The notes: generated by a model from the letters alone, not told the origin. A DNA stretch of 51,926 nucleotides from Bacteroidota bacterium (GCA_016868835.1 VGFR01000004.1:1-51926); one strand, 5' to 3'. Positions 41,260 through 50,632 are shown, numbered from the stretch's first letter. Translations and numbers: made by a program.

Positions 41260-43422
41260 TTATTTTACATTAACAAATTTCAATTCCTCAATGATGTTTT
41301 TTCCACCCATCAATTCCTCTACAATGAACAACACGTAGCGAATGTCTACCACTATTGTACGTTGAAGTGCAGGCTCGTAGGCAATATCACCGCTCATGGC
41401 CTCCCAGTTGCCGTCAAAGGCAATACCAATAATGTTTCCTTTCGCATCTAAAGTTGGACTACCGCTGTTTCCACCGGTAATATCAAGATCTGCAATGAAG
41501 CAAGTCACTAACTCGCCTTTTTTATTTGCATAGCGACCAAATTCCTTATTCTCTAATTTTTTTGCCAACGCATCCGGAACTTCAAACTCAGGGTTACTGT
41601 TGTCTTTCTTTTCAAGAATTCCCTTTGAAGTGGTATAGAAGTTATAGCGCACTGCGTCTGCAGCTTGATAATCTCTTACTTTTCCATAGGTAATACGCAT
41701 GGTGCTATTCGCATCGGGTGCATATTGTTTTTTCGGATTCATTTCACGAAGTCCGGCAATGAAAAGGCGTTGTCCCTTAGACATTTTCTCCCTTGGGAAC
41801 AGCGCGTCCATTGGTGCCATATGCGATGCATTGCTTTTTGCTATGATCAATGCTAAATCTTTTGACGCAACTTCTTGTGTTGGATTCGAAAGGAAACGCA
41901 ACAACTGGTTTTTGTTCATGAGTACTGAATTCCCGAACAATGAATTGGCTAACAAGGAAACATCTGACCCGTATTCCTTGTCTAATAAATCTGAATGCCA
42001 AGACGGTCTGTCCTCTGCATTGATGCGTGATCTGTACAAATTAATTAACGCAACAAATACATCATGATCTGTATTCACATTGAACTCTACGTAGAAAACT
42101 TCGGCTTCGTCTCTTAAAGATTTGAGAATTTCCTGCTTTTTAGATTCATCTGATTCAGCAAAATATTTTTCAAGTCCACCATTGATGCTAGAAGCCAAAC
42201 TTAAAAATTCTGCACCATTACCAGCCAACCGCGCATACAAAGCTTTTCTCTGAATCTCATTGGTTGCAGTGTAATACTCTTTTAATTGTGGAAGAGCGGT
42301 TCCGTATTTTGCTTTAGCCGATTCATTTCCAGACATCCATTTTGTAAACGCTTCTTCAACTTCTGTTTTCTTTCCTGCAACATCAAGCCTTTTCAATCCT
42401 CTCGTTTGTCCTATGTAATATTTCCAAGAGTTAGCGGTAGATGCATATTTTGCAGCATACATCAGACGTGTACCTTCATTCGCATCCATGTTTTTCTTCC
42501 ATGTCTCTAATTTCAATCCAAGGCATTCAACTAGAATAGGATTCTGAACATCAATCGCCTGTTCTACACCATACGAAGTGAGGTAGCGCGATGTGCGTGC
42601 AGGGTATCCCATGATCATTGCGAAATCACCATCTTTCACTCCTCCAAGATTTACTGGGAAGAAATGTTTTGGAGAATAAGGTTTATTTTCTTTGTTGTAG
42701 TCGGCAGGTAAGTTGTTTGCGCCGGCATAAATGCGAAGCATACTGAAGTCTCCGGTATGTCTTGGCCACATCCAGTTGTCTGTGTCGCCACCAAATTTCC
42801 CTACAGACTCGGGCGGATTACCCACCAGACGGATGTCCCTGTATGTTTGATAAATGAAGAGATAGAATTCGTTTCCGCCATAAAAAACCTTCACTTCAGC
42901 GTTGTAATTTCCTTTTTCAGCTTCATTAATACGCGCAACAATATCTTTTTGAGCTGCACTTATGGTCTTGCTGCGTTCGGCTTCAGTCATGCCGTCGTTC
43001 AATTTAGCATTGATCTCTGCGGTTACATCTTCAACACGCACCAAGAGGGAAAGTGTTAATCCTGGAATTGGAATTTCTTCAGAAAAGGATTTCGCACAGA
43101 AACCATTTTTCAAAATATTATTTTCCAAGGTTGAAGAAGATTGAATGGCATCATAAGCGCAATGGTGGTTTGTGAAAATCAATCCTTGATTACTCACAAT
43201 TTCGCCAGTGCAGAATCCAGCACCAAATCGAACAATAGCATCTTTCAAGGAAGCTTTGTTGATGTTGTAAATGTCTTCTTTCGAAAGTTTTAATCCAAGA
43301 TTATGCATCTCGGCTTCGTTGATTTTATTCAACATGGCAACTACCCACATACCTTCCGTTGCGAATACAGAAGTTGAGGCTATGAACATCCAAGTGATGA
43401 GTATAAGAAGTTTCTTTTTCAT
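41260..43422 (-). CDS. S46-family dipeptidyl-peptidase, DPP7-type
   Basis: A 720-residue exported serine peptidase with a signal peptide (KKKLLILITWMFIASTSVFA). The catalytic His lies in FTNHHCAYDAIQ (about 86-87) and the catalytic Ser653 in TGGNSGSPTLDAKG. An internal all-helical domain (about 270-570) covers the active site in this family and restricts it to N-terminal dipeptides. Gly671 in IAFDGNWEAMSGDI is the position that is Gly in DPP7 and Arg in DPP11, so hydrophobic P1 residues are expected rather than Asp/Glu. It works in the periplasm to supply dipeptides from proteins, typical of proteolytic Bacteroidota. It ends at the bidirectional terminator. Confidence 0.93.
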   Translation of the reverse strand: MKKKLLILITWMFIASTSVFATEGMWVVAMLNKINEAEMHNLGLKLSKEDIYNINKASLKDAIVRFGAGFCTGEIVSNQGLIFTNHHCAYDAIQSSSTLENNILKNGFCAKSFSEEIPIPGLTLSLLVRVEDVTAEINAKLNDGMTEAERSKTISAAQKDIVARINEAEKGNYNAEVKVFYGGNEFYLFIYQTYRDIRLVGNPPESVGKFGGDTDNWMWPRHTGDFSMLRIYAGANNLPADYNKENKPYSPKHFFPVNLGGVKDGDFAMIMGYPARTSRYLTSYGVEQAIDVQNPILVECLGLKLETWKKNMDANEGTRLMYAAKYASTANSWKYYIGQTRGLKRLDVAGKKTEVEEAFTKWMSGNESAKAKYGTALPQLKEYYTATNEIQRKALYARLAGNGAEFLSLASSINGGLEKYFAESDESKKQEILKSLRDEAEVFYVEFNVNTDHDVFVALINLYRSRINAEDRPSWHSDLLDKEYGSDVSLLANSLFGNSVLMNKNQLLRFLSNPTQEVASKDLALIIAKSNASHMAPMDALFPREKMSKGQRLFIAGLREMNPKKQYAPDANSTMRITYGKVRDYQAADAVRYNFYTTSKGILEKKDNSNPEFEVPDALAKKLENKEFGRYANKKGELVTCFIADLDITGGNSGSPTLDAKGNIIGIAFDGNWEAMSGDIAYEPALQRTIVVDIRYVLFIVEELMGGKNIIEELKFVNVK

Positions 43423-43457
43423 GGTTAAATAGAAAGATTGATTATTGGTTTTGGTTT

Positions 43458-45338
43458 TTATTTCTTTTTTAATTTCGATTTCTGAGCATCAAGCTTAGCC
43501 TGTTGCGCTTTTTGCATTTCTTCAATGCGTGAGGCAAGTCCACCTTTTTTCTTTGGCTTCTTTTTGTTCTCTTCAATTTTAGCTCGAATGGCATTCTCAT
43601 CAATGAAGTATTTCTTAATGGCCCACATTTGCCCAATTGAAATCATGTTCGCAGTGAAATAATACATAGTTAAACCGGCAGGCATACTGTTGAAGAAGAA
43701 GATCATCATGAAACTGAAGATGTTCATCATCACAGCCATATTCGGCATGCCAGGTTGCGTCATAGTTGGTTGAGACCCCATACTCATCTTAGAGTACAAG
43801 AAGGTAGATGCAGCCATGAGCAATGTGAATCCGCTGACATGCGAACCATACATGGGAATGTTGAATGACAAGTCTAGAATACTATCATAGGCAGCAAGGT
43901 CATCTGCCCATAAAAATGATTTTCCGCGTAGGGTAATTTCCGCAGGGAAAAATCTGAACATCGCATAAAGAATAGGCATCTGTAAAAGCACAGGTATGCA
44001 TCCTGCGAATGGATTCACCCCTGTTTGTCTGTACAAAGCCATGGTCGCTTGTTGTTTTTCAACAGCTTCTTTGCCCTCATATTTTTTATTGATCTCGTCA
44101 ATTTCTGGTTTTAAAACGCGCATTTTTGCGCCGCTCAAAAAGTTTTTCCAAGTAATAGGGAAAAGCAGCATTTTAATGAGGAGCGTAACAATTAAAATGA
44201 TTAGGCCATAAGAGAAAGTCCCAATGTGCTCTGCAAGAAATTCGAACAAAGGACGAATAGCGTATTTATTTACATAGCCAATGATCCACCAACCGTAGTC
44301 AATGATATTTGTGAACTCCTCAATATTGGTAGCTGCAAGCGCCTCATATGAGTTCGGACCTAAGTAATAACTAAAGTTAAGTTGTGCGTTGTTCGATTTT
44401 GGGGTAGTCAACGGTAGTTTGGCGTAGTACAATTTGTTACTCGTAGAGTCCTGCAAAACATAAACATCCAATTTGGCTCCCTTATCGAAACCGTTGTCTG
44501 AAATCAGAGCAACAGAAAAATAGTTTTGTTTTAAATCTACCCAATGCAATGGTACTTCCAATGTCTCAGAATCATTGCCCGTTTCACTGAGGTAATCTCT
44601 ATCTTCGCCCGGAGTATGGAAGAAAATAGATGATTTACTTCTCTCAGTTTGCAGTCCTTTTTCGTTGGTGTGACCAAGTAATTTCCAGTCCAATTCAAGC
44701 GGTGAATTGAACACTTCGTTCTCTAAGCCAACGATATTCAATTGGCATTGTACCTGATATGAATTGGGTTCTAGGGTGTATACCCATTCCATATATTGTG
44801 CATCAGAAACTCCCTTGGCTCTTAAACGAATTTCACCTTTCTGAGAAGTGGCATCGACTTGAGTGGCGTTTGGTTCGAAATAAAGTTCTGAAGATTGCAC
44901 GGTCTCACCTTTTCCATTTTTCCAATTCAAATTCATCATGGTATTGGTGGTATCCCACAACTCAATATGTTGTTCTGAGCCATATTTTGTGAACTCATTT
45001 AAAGTGGCCCGATGCAGGTGACCGCCTTTGGTGCTTATTTGAACAGAGACTTTATCGTTCTTCAAAGTGATCAATTCAAATCTCGATTGAGAAGCAGAAG
45101 TGGCAAGAGATGCATAGCGATCTGTATTTAATCCCGATGGCTCAGTTATAACTGCAGCAGTAGGCTGAGGCGCCGGTTGACTCTGCGGTGCTTGTTGTTC
45201 GGGAGCTGGGCTAGGGGTAGCATTTTCCTGAGTTTGTTCCTGTTCTTTGGCAGCTTCATTGGCACTGTACCAGCTAAATCCAAAAGCTAGAAGTAGCATG
45301 AACAATAGCCCAAGGATGGTGTTTTTATCAAATTTCAT
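43458..45338 (-). CDS. yidC: Membrane protein insertase YidC
   Basis: A 626-residue YidC/Oxa1 insertase. Helix 1 is ILGLLFMLLLAFGFSWYS. A Gln/Pro/Ala-rich linker (about 40-65) leads to the large periplasmic beta-domain (about 70-350). The conserved core (about 370-590) begins FSYGLIILIVTLLIKMLLFPITWKNFLSGAKMR with the positively charged groove, then QTGVNPFAGCIPVLLQMPILYAMFRFFP and MMIFFFNSMPAGLTMYYFTANMISIGQ. A Lys-rich tail (KKPKKKGG) can contact ribosomes. It inserts proteins into the inner membrane, alone or with SecYEG. The ATG before KFDKNT was used; the longer frame adds no family sequence and overlaps the divergent promoter region. Confidence 0.97.
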   Translation of the reverse strand: MKFDKNTILGLLFMLLLAFGFSWYSANEAAKEQEQTQENATPSPAPEQQAPQSQPAPQPTAAVITEPSGLNTDRYASLATSASQSRFELITLKNDKVSVQISTKGGHLHRATLNEFTKYGSEQHIELWDTTNTMMNLNWKNGKGETVQSSELYFEPNATQVDATSQKGEIRLRAKGVSDAQYMEWVYTLEPNSYQVQCQLNIVGLENEVFNSPLELDWKLLGHTNEKGLQTERSKSSIFFHTPGEDRDYLSETGNDSETLEVPLHWVDLKQNYFSVALISDNGFDKGAKLDVYVLQDSTSNKLYYAKLPLTTPKSNNAQLNFSYYLGPNSYEALAATNIEEFTNIIDYGWWIIGYVNKYAIRPLFEFLAEHIGTFSYGLIILIVTLLIKMLLFPITWKNFLSGAKMRVLKPEIDEINKKYEGKEAVEKQQATMALYRQTGVNPFAGCIPVLLQMPILYAMFRFFPAEITLRGKSFLWADDLAAYDSILDLSFNIPMYGSHVSGFTLLMAASTFLYSKMSMGSQPTMTQPGMPNMAVMMNIFSFMMIFFFNSMPAGLTMYYFTANMISIGQMWAIKKYFIDENAIRAKIEENKKKPKKKGGLASRIEEMQKAQQAKLDAQKSKLKKK

Positions 45339-45428
45339 ATCTTCAATTGAGGTGCAAAAGTCGGAAGGAATCAACAAAGTTTTACTTTTTTTTGTCACAT
45401 CTCATTGCAATTAGCAACTTTGCCAAAA

Positions 45429-46385
45429 TTGAACTCCTTGAAATCATACTTTTTAAGACTATTCGTAATTCTTGTTTTCTTGGGAGCGAGCGTTGCGTTG
45501 GCCATCTTTTTCGGAAGTACAGATGCTTGGAATAACTGGATTATTTTAGAATCTCGATTGCCACATGTTTTGGGAGCGCTCATTGCGGGATCAGCATTGG
45601 CCCTTTGCGGACATTTCATGCAGTGGCTTTTTCGCAACCCATTGGCCGGCCCTTCGGTTTTAGGGGTCACCAATGGCGCAAGTTTGGGAATGGCGTTGAT
45701 TGTTCTCTTGCCAGGCACTGTAGGCAACCTCATAGGTTCTCAACTCATAGCCTCTTTTCTTGGTGCCTTTGTAGTATTGATTTTAATGGCATCTATGTCA
45801 AGAAAATTCACCAATGTTACAGCTCTTCTTGTTGTTGGAATGTTACTGGCTCATTTAACTGGAGCAATTGAAACCATTTTACTCAGGTCTGCCACGGATG
45901 GGGCAAGAACAACTTTTGTATTCTGGGGCATGGGGTCTTTAGACGCACTTCAAACCAAACAACTTCCACTTTTATTCATAGGAGGCTTAGTGCCTGTTTT
46001 ACCACTTTGTTTTTACTCGAAGGCCATGCACGCTTATGCGTTGGGAGACGAAATTGCCATGACCTCGGGTGTTCATGTGGGTCGACTCAGACTATTTTTC
46101 TTTTTATGTATCGGTGTTTCGGTTGCTACGATAACGGCGTTTTGTGGACCTCTGGTTTTTGTGGGATTTGTTACTCCACACCTTGCAAGAATATATGTTG
46201 GGTCTGGTAGCTTAAAGAAGTTGAACACAATTGTTCCATTGACTGGAGCAATTTTTTTGGTTCTGGCAGATGTGTGCTCGCGCTATTATGGGCTGCCTAT
46301 TAATGCAGTGCTTGCATTGGCGGGGCTGCCAATCATGATTTATCTACTCCTTTATTCCAAATACGCGCAAGCATGGATCAGCTGA
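45429..46385 (+). CDS. FecCD/BtuC-type ABC transporter permease (iron complex or cobalamin)
   Basis: A 318-residue permease with about ten hydrophobic helices. RLPHVLGALIAGSALALCGHFMQWLFRNPLAGPSVLGVTNGASLG is the family signature of BtuC/FecCD/HmuU permeases. GPLVFVGFVTPHLARI contains the loop that couples to the ATPase. There is no ATG near the expected N-terminus. I chose TTG at 45429 because a -7-like CAACTTTG lies 6 bp upstream; TTG at 45405 is the alternative. It overlaps the ATPase gene by 13 bp. No substrate-binding protein or TonB receptor is nearby, so the substrate (haem, siderophore or cobalamin) is undetermined. Confidence 0.85.
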   Translation: MNSLKSYFLRLFVILVFLGASVALAIFFGSTDAWNNWIILESRLPHVLGALIAGSALALCGHFMQWLFRNPLAGPSVLGVTNGASLGMALIVLLPGTVGNLIGSQLIASFLGAFVVLILMASMSRKFTNVTALLVVGMLLAHLTGAIETILLRSATDGARTTFVFWGMGSLDALQTKQLPLLFIGGLVPVLPLCFYSKAMHAYALGDEIAMTSGVHVGRLRLFFFLCIGVSVATITAFCGPLVFVGFVTPHLARIYVGSGSLKKLNTIVPLTGAIFLVLADVCSRYYGLPINAVLALAGLPIMIYLLLYSKYAQAWIS

Positions 46386-46987
46386 GAATTGAAGCAAAAG
46401 ATATCTCCATGTTTTTTGAAGATAAGGTCATCTTTGAAAAATTGAATTGGGTGGGAAAGGAAGGGGATTTTTGGGCCATTGAAGGCAACAACGGAGCTGG
46501 TAAATCCACCCTCTTGAAAATATTGGCAGGTATTCTGAAACCCGGTCAGGGCGGTGTTCATTTGAATGAAATAAACATTGAACACATTTCCATCAGTGAT
46601 CGAAAGAATCATTTGGGCTACATGCCAAGTAAGCGCATGCTTTCGGGTTGGATAGATGTAGAAACAGCGGTCGAGGTAGGGGCTCGAACAGAAAAGCTTC
46701 CGAAGATTGACCATCTGCTTCATGAATTCGAATTGAGTGAAAAACGAAATCAACTTATTCAATCGTTGTCAGACGGGGAATATATTCGAATGCAACTTGT
46801 GCGTCTCATCTTACAAGATCCAGATGTTGTATTATTGGACGAACCGGCTGCGATGCTCGATTCAACTTGGCGAAAAAAAGTCTATGAATATTTATCGCAT
46901 TGGGCAAGAAGAGGCAAGGTAGTTGTCATCTGTTCACATGAATTGGAACTGAACAAGCTTTATTGCAATCAGATTCTTCACCTTTAA
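46373..46987 (+). CDS. ABC transporter ATP-binding protein for the adjacent permease
   Basis: A 204-residue ATPase. Walker A is EGNNGAGKSTLLK (about 41-49), Walker B is DVVLLDEPAAMLD and the switch His is in VVICSHELE. The signature motif is LSDGE rather than LSGGQ, and the Q-loop position reads GYMPSKRM, with no clear Gln. The domain is about 50 residues shorter than typical FecE or BtuD. Bacteroidota haem/iron-type ATPases often use LSDGE, so it is probably active. Together with the permease it forms an importer core. The gene ends 23 bp before the DUF4139 gene. Confidence 0.85.
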   Translation: MDQLRIEAKDISMFFEDKVIFEKLNWVGKEGDFWAIEGNNGAGKSTLLKILAGILKPGQGGVHLNEINIEHISISDRKNHLGYMPSKRMLSGWIDVETAVEVGARTEKLPKIDHLLHEFELSEKRNQLIQSLSDGEYIRMQLVRLILQDPDVVLLDEPAAMLDSTWRKKVYEYLSHWARRGKVVVICSHELELNKLYCNQILHL

Positions 46988-47010
46988 TAACTTTACAAAA
47001 AAATTAGTAC

Positions 47011-48636
47011 ATGCAAAAAATTGCTTGGATTGTGCTTTTCGTTTGCACATCAATGACCACAACGTTCGCTCAAAAACAAATTGAAGCCAACATTTCAGAT
47101 GTAACAGTCTTCTTAGCGGGAGCCCAAATCAGACACAAGGGAAGTGTAACTTTGAAGAAGGGTGAGAATAAATTGATTCTCTCTGGATTAACTGCGAATA
47201 TGGATGTGAATTCCATTCAGATCATTGGCAACCCAGATTATGTCATCTTAAGTGTAAAACACAGATTCAATTATGAATCAAAAAAATCAAACGCTCGTGT
47301 TCAATCCATTCAAGATAGTCTGAAGTTATTGGCCTTTCAAAATGCCGAACGCGCCAGTATGCGAAATGTATACAACGAAGAAAAGTCGTTTCTTCAAACC
47401 AACAGATCAATTAAAGGTGAAAACACCCTTCTTCTGAAAGAAGATCTTGCTGAAATGGCAGATTTTTACCGTTCAAGAATGAAGGAGATTGAATATAAAC
47501 TCTTGGAGTTGAATCAAAACGATCGGGAGTCCAATGAGAAGATTTCAAAATTGCAACAGCAACTCTCTCAATTGAATTCTCAGAATAGCACGAATCCCAG
47601 CGAGATTGAATTTGTTCTCCAGTCAGCAGATGAGAAAAAATCGGAAGTAGAGATTGCATACATCACCAACGGAGCGGGTTGGACACCCTATTATGATTTG
47701 CGTTCAGAAGACATTGAATCTGATATTGAATTTACATACCGGGCCAAAGTATACAACAGTACTGGAAACGACTGGAAGCGCGTAAATCTGACCTTGTCAA
47801 CAGGAAATCCATCTGCAGGAGCACAAGCTCCAACCATAAGTCCATGGTATGTCAATTTCTATACACCCCAAGTATACGATAGGCGCAACCGTTCGGAAGG
47901 TTATCGCCAACCATATCTAGATGGCGCTCCGGCTGCAGCGCTGGAGTATAAAGATGAAGCATCAATTTCATCCAAGTTAACCAACGGCTACACTACTACT
48001 GCTAGTTATACAACCATTGTAAATTCATCTGTTAGTGTTGAGTTTAAAATAGGAGTGAAGTATGATATTGACAGTGACAATGAACCGGTGGAAGTGGTGA
48101 TGCAAAAACAAAAGTTGAAAGCAAACTATAAATACGTGTGCATTCCTAAACTGGATCTGTCTGCATATTTACAAGCTGAGATTACAGACTGGATGCAATA
48201 CAGTTTATTGCCAGGAGAAAGCAACATTTATTTCCAGGGAACTTTTGTTGGAAATGGATACATTGATCCCGCAATGGCCAATGATACCTTGCAACTTTCT
48301 TTGGGTAAAGACGCAGGCATTGTTGTTAAAAGAGATCAATTGAAAGATTTCTGTAAAACAGGAGTGTTAGGTGGGAAAAAAACCATCACCAAGGCGTTTG
48401 AAATTAGTGTCATGAACACCAAAAAGAAAGCCATTCAAATGGAGATCCTTGATCAAATTCCAATGAGCAATAACGCAGAGATAGAGGTGGTGGTAGATGA
48501 GTTGAGTATGGGAGTTCAAGATGTAAAAACAGGATTGGTTACGTGGAAGGAAAAAATAGAGCCTGAATCGACCATTAAACGCAACTTGCGCTTCACGGTT
48601 AAATACCCGAAGAAGCAATTTATTCAAAACCTCTAA
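47011..48636 (+). CDS. MuiA-family protein (DUF4140/DUF4139), secreted
   Basis: A 541-residue protein with a signal peptide (QKIAWIVLFVCTSMTTTFAQ). The N-terminal DUF4140 domain (about 22-110) has ISDVTVFLAGAQIRHKGSVTLKKGENKLILSGL. A coiled-coil segment follows (about 150-200: MKEIEYKLLELNQND, SKLQQQLSQLNSQ). The DUF4139 domain (about 215-540) has VEIAYITNGAGWTPYYDLRSE, LSTGNPSAGAQAP and the closing KRNLRFTVKYPKK. Family members were linked to mucoidy inhibition, but their molecular role is unknown. The next gene starts 7 bp after the stop. Confidence 0.87.
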   Translation: MQKIAWIVLFVCTSMTTTFAQKQIEANISDVTVFLAGAQIRHKGSVTLKKGENKLILSGLTANMDVNSIQIIGNPDYVILSVKHRFNYESKKSNARVQSIQDSLKLLAFQNAERASMRNVYNEEKSFLQTNRSIKGENTLLLKEDLAEMADFYRSRMKEIEYKLLELNQNDRESNEKISKLQQQLSQLNSQNSTNPSEIEFVLQSADEKKSEVEIAYITNGAGWTPYYDLRSEDIESDIEFTYRAKVYNSTGNDWKRVNLTLSTGNPSAGAQAPTISPWYVNFYTPQVYDRRNRSEGYRQPYLDGAPAAALEYKDEASISSKLTNGYTTTASYTTIVNSSVSVEFKIGVKYDIDSDNEPVEVVMQKQKLKANYKYVCIPKLDLSAYLQAEITDWMQYSLLPGESNIYFQGTFVGNGYIDPAMANDTLQLSLGKDAGIVVKRDQLKDFCKTGVLGGKKTITKAFEISVMNTKKKAIQMEILDQIPMSNNAEIEVVVDELSMGVQDVKTGLVTWKEKIEPESTIKRNLRFTVKYPKKQFIQNL

Positions 48637-48643
48637 CTCAGAC

Positions 48644-49558
48644 ATGAGTGGTCGGTTGTTGTATTGGCTTGTAATGAAGCCTCTGAGTTTACTCCCTTAC
48701 TGGATGCTTTATGGCATTTCTGATTTCTTCTGTTTTGTTTTATACAGATGCATCGGATACCGCAAAAAGGTGGTGTTGGGAAATTTGAAAATGGCATTCC
48801 CGGAAATGTCAGACTCAGAGAGAAATGCAATTGCACGCAAGTTTTACGCACATTTTTGCGACCTGGTAGTAGAAGCCATCAAAAATTTTTCAGCGAGGGA
48901 GTCGGAACTGAAAAAGCGCTTTGTGAATTTGAATCCTGAAGTTCTAGATCACTATTTCAATCAAGGCAAAGGGGTTATTATTTGTGGCGGGCATTATGCC
49001 AATTGGGAAATGTGGGGTGTTTCCACTCCATTACAAACACAAATGCCTTTGGTTGCGATTTACAAACGCTTGGCCGATGCATATTTGGATGAGAAAATGC
49101 GAGAAACACGCAGGAAGACCGGTTTAGATCTTGTGCCAACCCGCGAGGTTAAAGGGTTTTTAGAGGAAAATGCAGGAAGAAATTTCGGGATGGTTTTCGC
49201 CATTGATCAATCACCTGCAGACCCTAAAAAATCGGTTTGGATAGAGTTCTTAGGACAATTGAGTCCTGCTTACTTTGGGGCTGAGAAACACGCCAAGGAA
49301 CTCAATTGGCCCATGGTTTATGGGCATGCAGAAAGAATCAAGCGGGGGCATTACACAGTCAGATACAGCGTGGTTACTGAAAATCCAACGGCTTTCGAAG
49401 ACGGTGAGCTGATTCAATACGTTAGTACCTTTCTTGAAGAAGACATTCGACAAGTGCCTTATTTGTGGTTGTGGACACACAAACGATGGAAACATCAAAA
49501 CAAGCAGCCTAATGGGGTTAGAACCTGGACAAAAGCGGATGTTTCAGAAAAAATATAG
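48644..49558 (+). CDS. Lipid A biosynthesis acyltransferase, LpxL/HtrB family
   Basis: A 304-residue membrane-associated acyltransferase. An N-terminal hydrophobic helix (LYWLVMKPLSLLPYWMLYGISDFFCFVLY) is followed by GGHYANWEMWG, in which H-x4-E is the catalytic pair of the LPLAT superfamily (His about 115). Later blocks are VPTREVKGFLEENAG, VFAIDQSPADPKKSVWIEFLG and YLWLWTHKRWK, the usual C-terminal signature. It adds a secondary acyl chain to lipid A, or, in Bacteroidota, possibly to another envelope lipid. It lies immediately downstream of the MuiA-like gene, so the two are co-transcribed. Confidence 0.9.
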   Translation: MSGRLLYWLVMKPLSLLPYWMLYGISDFFCFVLYRCIGYRKKVVLGNLKMAFPEMSDSERNAIARKFYAHFCDLVVEAIKNFSARESELKKRFVNLNPEVLDHYFNQGKGVIICGGHYANWEMWGVSTPLQTQMPLVAIYKRLADAYLDEKMRETRRKTGLDLVPTREVKGFLEENAGRNFGMVFAIDQSPADPKKSVWIEFLGQLSPAYFGAEKHAKELNWPMVYGHAERIKRGHYTVRYSVVTENPTAFEDGELIQYVSTFLEEDIRQVPYLWLWTHKRWKHQNKQPNGVRTWTKADVSEKI

Positions 49559-49565
49559 GGAAGTC

Positions 49566-49595
49566 TTGTTTACTTGAATTTGATTTGTATATTTG
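49566..49595 (+). promoter_or_regulatory. Promoter of rplS with both -33 and -7 elements
   Basis: TTG at 49566-49568 is separated by exactly 19 bp from TATATTTG at 49588-49595, fitting the Bacteroidota TTG-N19-TAnnTTTG consensus. The predicted leader is about 25 nt. Confidence 0.75.
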
Positions 49596-49627
49596 CACCC
49601 CTTAATTGAGGAAATAAATCTACGGTT

Positions 49628-49990
49628 ATGAATCGCATTAAAGAATTAGAAAAGAAATTGAATCCAGTTAAAGAATGGCCATCATTTCAAGCTGGTGATA
49701 CTATTTCTGTTACTTATAAAATTATTGAAGGAACGAAAGAGCGTCTTCAAACCTTTACCGGTGTTGTTATTCAGCGTCGTGGCACTGGAACAACTGAAAC
49801 GTTTACAATCAGAAAAATGAGTGGAAACGTTGGTGTTGAGCGTATTTTTCCTTTCGCTTCACCTATACTAGACACCATTGAAGTAAACAAGCGTGGTCGT
49901 GTGCGTCGTGCACGTATTTTCTACCTGCGCAGTCTTACCGGTAAGGCAAGTCGTATTCAAGAGAAGAAGCGTTTTGTTGCAGAGGCGTAA
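49628..49990 (+). CDS. rplS: 50S ribosomal protein L19
   Basis: A 120-residue L19, located at the 30S-50S interface. Family blocks are [58 protein letters not shown]-like [20 protein letters not shown] and [20 protein letters not shown]. The length is usual. It is transcribed alone from a strong consensus promoter and ends at an intrinsic terminator, unlike the E. coli arrangement in which it follows trmD. Confidence 0.98.
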   Translation: MNRIKELEKKLNPVKEWPSFQAGDTISVTYKIIEGTKERLQTFTGVVIQRRGTGTTETFTIRKMSGNVGVERIFPFASPILDTIEVNKRGRVRRARIFYLRSLTGKASRIQEKKRFVAEA

Positions 49991-50017
49991 GCCAAAGTCG
50001 AAACGGTTAATTTTTTT

Positions 50018-50043
50018 ACTCCCCAATTTGGGGAGTTTTTTTT
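50018..50043 (+). terminator. Intrinsic terminator of rplS
   Basis: The stem ACTCCCCA (50018-50025) pairs with TGGGGAGT (50029-50036), followed by eight T residues. Confidence 0.92.
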
Positions 50044-50050
50044 GCATCAA

Positions 50051-50076
50051 AAAAGCCCTTCCGTTGAAGAGCTTTT
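50051..50076. terminator. Second hairpin downstream of rplS
   Basis: AAAAGC and CTTC pair with GAAG and GCTTTT around a CGTT loop, with one mismatch. The T tract is four bases on the plus strand and six on the minus strand. It is probably a back-up terminator. Nothing else was recognised in the gap 49991-50185. Confidence 0.5.
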
Positions 50077-50185
50077 CTGAATCCTTAACCAAAACCTATA
50101 CTTCCCAGAATGGGATGTTACGTGTGTAACGATGTCATTTCTATTAAAATTGTGCCAATTCAAAATTCTTTGATACATTTCGTTG

Positions 50186-50593
50186 ATGAAAAATGAAACC
50201 AATCCCAAACTAAGTCAGCTCATAGCGCATGTGGCCGACTTTCACAACGCATTCAAACTTCCTGTTAGAACAGAACAGACAGGTCAATTGTCTGAAAAGG
50301 AACTAACACTTCGTTTCAATCTCATGAAAGAAGAAAATGAAGAGTATCTTGAGGCTGCACAGCGCGGCGATTTAGTTGAAATAGCAGACGCATTGGGTGA
50401 TATGCTATATATACTGTGCGGTACAATCAATGCACATGGTTTGCAAGATGTTATGGGGGAAGTTTTTGAAGAAATTCAGCGCAGCAACATGAGTAAATTG
50501 GATGCCAATGGTGAGCCAATATACAGAGAAGATGGGAAGGTGATGAAGAGTGACCGTTACTTCAAACCGAATATTGCGCAGTTTATCAAGTAA
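50186..50593 (+). CDS. MazG-like nucleoside triphosphate pyrophosphohydrolase
   Basis: A 135-residue all-alpha NTP pyrophosphatase. The metal motif appears as FNLMKEENEEYLEA (E-x-x-E), with LVEIADALGDMLYILCGTI supplying the second acidic pair (ExxD). The C-terminal part, YREDGKVMKSDRYFKPNIAQFI, is typical of the subgroup related to phosphoribosyl-ATP pyrophosphohydrolases. It should hydrolyse a non-standard or excess NTP or dNTP to the monophosphate; the substrate is unknown. The start is the ATG at 50186, not the overlapping TTG at 50183. Confidence 0.85.
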   Translation: MKNETNPKLSQLIAHVADFHNAFKLPVRTEQTGQLSEKELTLRFNLMKEENEEYLEAAQRGDLVEIADALGDMLYILCGTINAHGLQDVMGEVFEEIQRSNMSKLDANGEPIYREDGKVMKSDRYFKPNIAQFIK

Positions 50594-50608
50594 TTAAAGG
50601 GTTCTGAT

Positions 50609-50616
50609 TATCTTTG
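50609..50616 (+). promoter_or_regulatory. -7 promoter element of thrS
   Basis: TATCTTTG followed by CACC is a perfect TAnnTTTG match, 16 bp before the thrS ATG. The leader is too short for a T-box. Confidence 0.6.
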
Positions 50617-50632
50617 CACCTTAAATTTTATT

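Noticed and set aside
45395-45733. 112-residue minus-strand ORF opposite the ABC permease
   Set aside because: It is antisense to the strongly conserved FecCD signature region and appears to be a shadow frame.
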